Assembly: GCA_017590115.1 (NCBI GenBank)
Contig: JAGGNK010013003.1
Coordinates: 310,001-374,000 of the forward strand
DNA: 64,000 bases
Direction: 5' to 3'
From: Montifringilla adamsi
Taxonomy: Eukaryota > Chordata > Aves > Passeriformes > Passeridae
The stretch's first letter is position 1. Every line of letters begins with the position of its first letter. A program made the translations under genes and the position numbers. The notes under the pieces are model-generated. The model made no database searches and was not told where the DNA came from. It was given only the letters and a program-made list of their open reading frames with translations. Below, in pieces: positions 62,001-64,000 of this stretch.

Positions 62001-64000
62001 TTACAGACCATGAAAACTTATTCATCCATACCAGCAGCGTATGGAGATTCTCTCCTCCTTGATCTAGAGGTGAATTCTTAACAGCTCACATAGCCACTGA
62101 CCTTTTTGCTGGCACTGTTGGGCAGCAGTTGTTTAACTGGATGATAGGCTTGTGAGGCAGAGGTTTGGGCACGGCTCTCTTTGCTATTCCGTCCCCTTTG
62201 CCAACCCCCTAAGTTAAAAAGTTTCTCTAAATGGGAAACTGAGGAGCAGACAATGACAGTGCTACCTCTAAACCTTCCCATCACATTCCCTTCTGTATGG
62301 GTTTACTGAATGGGTGAGGAAAATGCAGATGCACTGATGATTTTCCTTGACCTAATGACCCTCTAGGGACTGCTGCAAGCCTTCAGGCTTCCCTGAACTA
62401 TTTGGAATATGAGGACAACAGAAAAATGGTACAAGATGTCACCCACAGCTTTCCCTCTGTGATGCTGTCATTGCTTCCATGCAAAACCTGTATGCCAAGA
62501 CCTGGGCTAGAACTTTACACAGAACACACTGTAGAGGTGCATCAGTACGTGATGCAGATTTCTTCAAAAGATATTTTATTGCACCACTATCAGTTTTCTG
62601 GCACAGAAAGAAAATTAGGTGAATATTCACCTGCCCTGGAATATTGCTTATTTAAACACAGTTTCAACTGAATAGAAAGTTCTTCACTTCTTGGCCAAAT
62701 TATTCTGCAGAGTCACTTGCTCTGCAGCTGCTGCATCCTCCTGCTCCTACATGGCAGCATTTCAGCAGTATTTGGAAGGGAAGCATCTGCCTGTCACAGC
62801 ATTACGCCGAGCTTTGGGATTCTCCCAAGTGGCACTCATTATATCCGTGTACAGGGATATTATTAGCGTATTTTCATCCAGCAACAGTCAATGTCAGATT
62901 GCTTCACGATGAGTTCAACAGGCATCAACATTGCAAAAAACCACCAGACAAATGTCTTTTTACTTGACCTCTTTAATGCAGTCATAGATCATTTGTGTGT
63001 TTAACATCTCTCAAAACCTCGATGCGTGTGTGCTTACAAAACAGATATCTTTTCATTCCTTATTTTCCTCCTTCAAGTGCCATGAGAAATTATTTAAGGA
63101 AGTTTTAATGAAATGCATCTGTCACTTATGAAGATAAATAGCCATAGTATGGCTTTCCATTACTGGAAATGGCAGAATTAAATTAGAAAATTACAATCCT
63201 CAGCATCTTCCCTGACTTGTTTCTGCATAATGTGTTAGAAAATATGCCCACATAGGCAGAATGCTGCAATTCCAATGGAGGATGTCATAAAACAAGACCC
63301 CTTTTTATGGTTGTTTTGTTAGTTTGCATTGAGGAATTTTCTCCCATGGATGAATTTTGGTCCTGTTTCTGGGAAAGGAAGCCAAATTAGTAAAGGGAAC
63401 CTAACTAGAATGGCAAATAGATAAAAGTTTCCCTCTCTTCCAAAACCTAAGTTCTGGAATGCTTCTATATTTGCTCCCAAGCGAAACGGGAAGACCACAG
63501 TAGAGCATATTATCCAGACTGCATAATTCCTCATTTCCCATTTAAAAGGCATCTCCATTACACGGAATAAAATTAGTGCAACCGTTAAAATCCTTGGGGC
63601 AACACTTTTGACAGTAGGAATAAATATTGTACTCTGAGTCTTCATAGATAAAAATATGGCTACTAAAGGAGACCTTTAAATGGACAGCAGGATGGTGTGT
63701 CCCTTACAATGGAATGGCCACCTCTTAGACCCTTATTAGCAAGTTGGTTTTTTTGTCCTCAGAAGAAGGTTGTTGGTAACTGGTTTTGTCTTTTTAAGTG
63801 AAGAGTTAGACTCCTCAGAGTTTAGCCCAGTTAGAATGAGCCAGAATGTGATTTGTAGCTTTTAGCCCTGCCACTTCTGGATGCAAAGAGGTAGCAATTG
63901 AAATAAGCACATAATAGTACACCTCTCCTGTTCCTCACCTGTGCTTCCAACTGGTAATGAAGGATGCTTGTAGAATACTGGTGTCCCTCAGCCCTCACAC
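59038..64000. other. Gene-free stretch to the window end
   Basis: No gene, RNA or clear repeat seen. Short open frames show no family signature. Confidence 0.55.

Overview
This looks like a stretch of bird nuclear genome. It is AT-leaning by eye, sparsely genic and dense in short tandem repeats. It carries several CR1 LINE copies, including 3' ends of the avian type (positions 36331-36436 and 58295-59037) and a reverse-orientation copy at 53960-54562. I see no bacterial operon structure, CRISPR array, phage gene or structural RNA gene. A passerine source is my inference, from the look of the CR1 tail and of an LTR-like block near 39 kb.

The one gene I can support with confidence is an intact, single-exon ankyrin-repeat gene of the ANKRD9 family (27353-28243, + strand, 296 residues). 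It has a strong Kozak start with an in-frame stop two codons upstream, and a TATA-like box about 310 bases upstream. Known ANKRD9 is a cullin-RING substrate receptor linked to IMPDH2 turnover. The sequence here resembles ANKRD9 clearly but is diverged and not GC-rich, so it may be a paralog rather than the ortholog. No canonical AATAAA lies in the first 2.7 kb after the stop.

Layout: 1-27 kb is intergenic, with microsatellites, an ancient reverse CR1 (about 12.07-12.77 kb), a TA-rich tract (22.57-22.68 kb) and a few candidate regulatory stretches. 27.0-28.3 kb holds the ANKRD9-like gene. 29.4-33 kb is unusual: a fresh 198/203-bp tandem duplication, a 261-codon open frame with a plausible internal exon, a GTGA microsatellite next to a 27-bp minisatellite, and an A27/T19 inverted pair. 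35.7-36.4 kb carries two CR1 fragments. 38.0-39.7 kb is a CpG-rich block, probably an endogenous LTR-retroelement remnant, with a minisatellite whose 18-20 bp units are ordered into 55-bp higher-order repeats. 40-64 kb is gene-free apart from two CR1 copies in opposite orientation and one good CTCF-like motif at 49272.

I did not find a convincing new multi-gene system. The observations most worth following are the 55-bp higher-order minisatellite with its related tract across an LTR-like insert, the divergent ANKRD9-like gene, and the long open frame at 30.2-31.0 kb.
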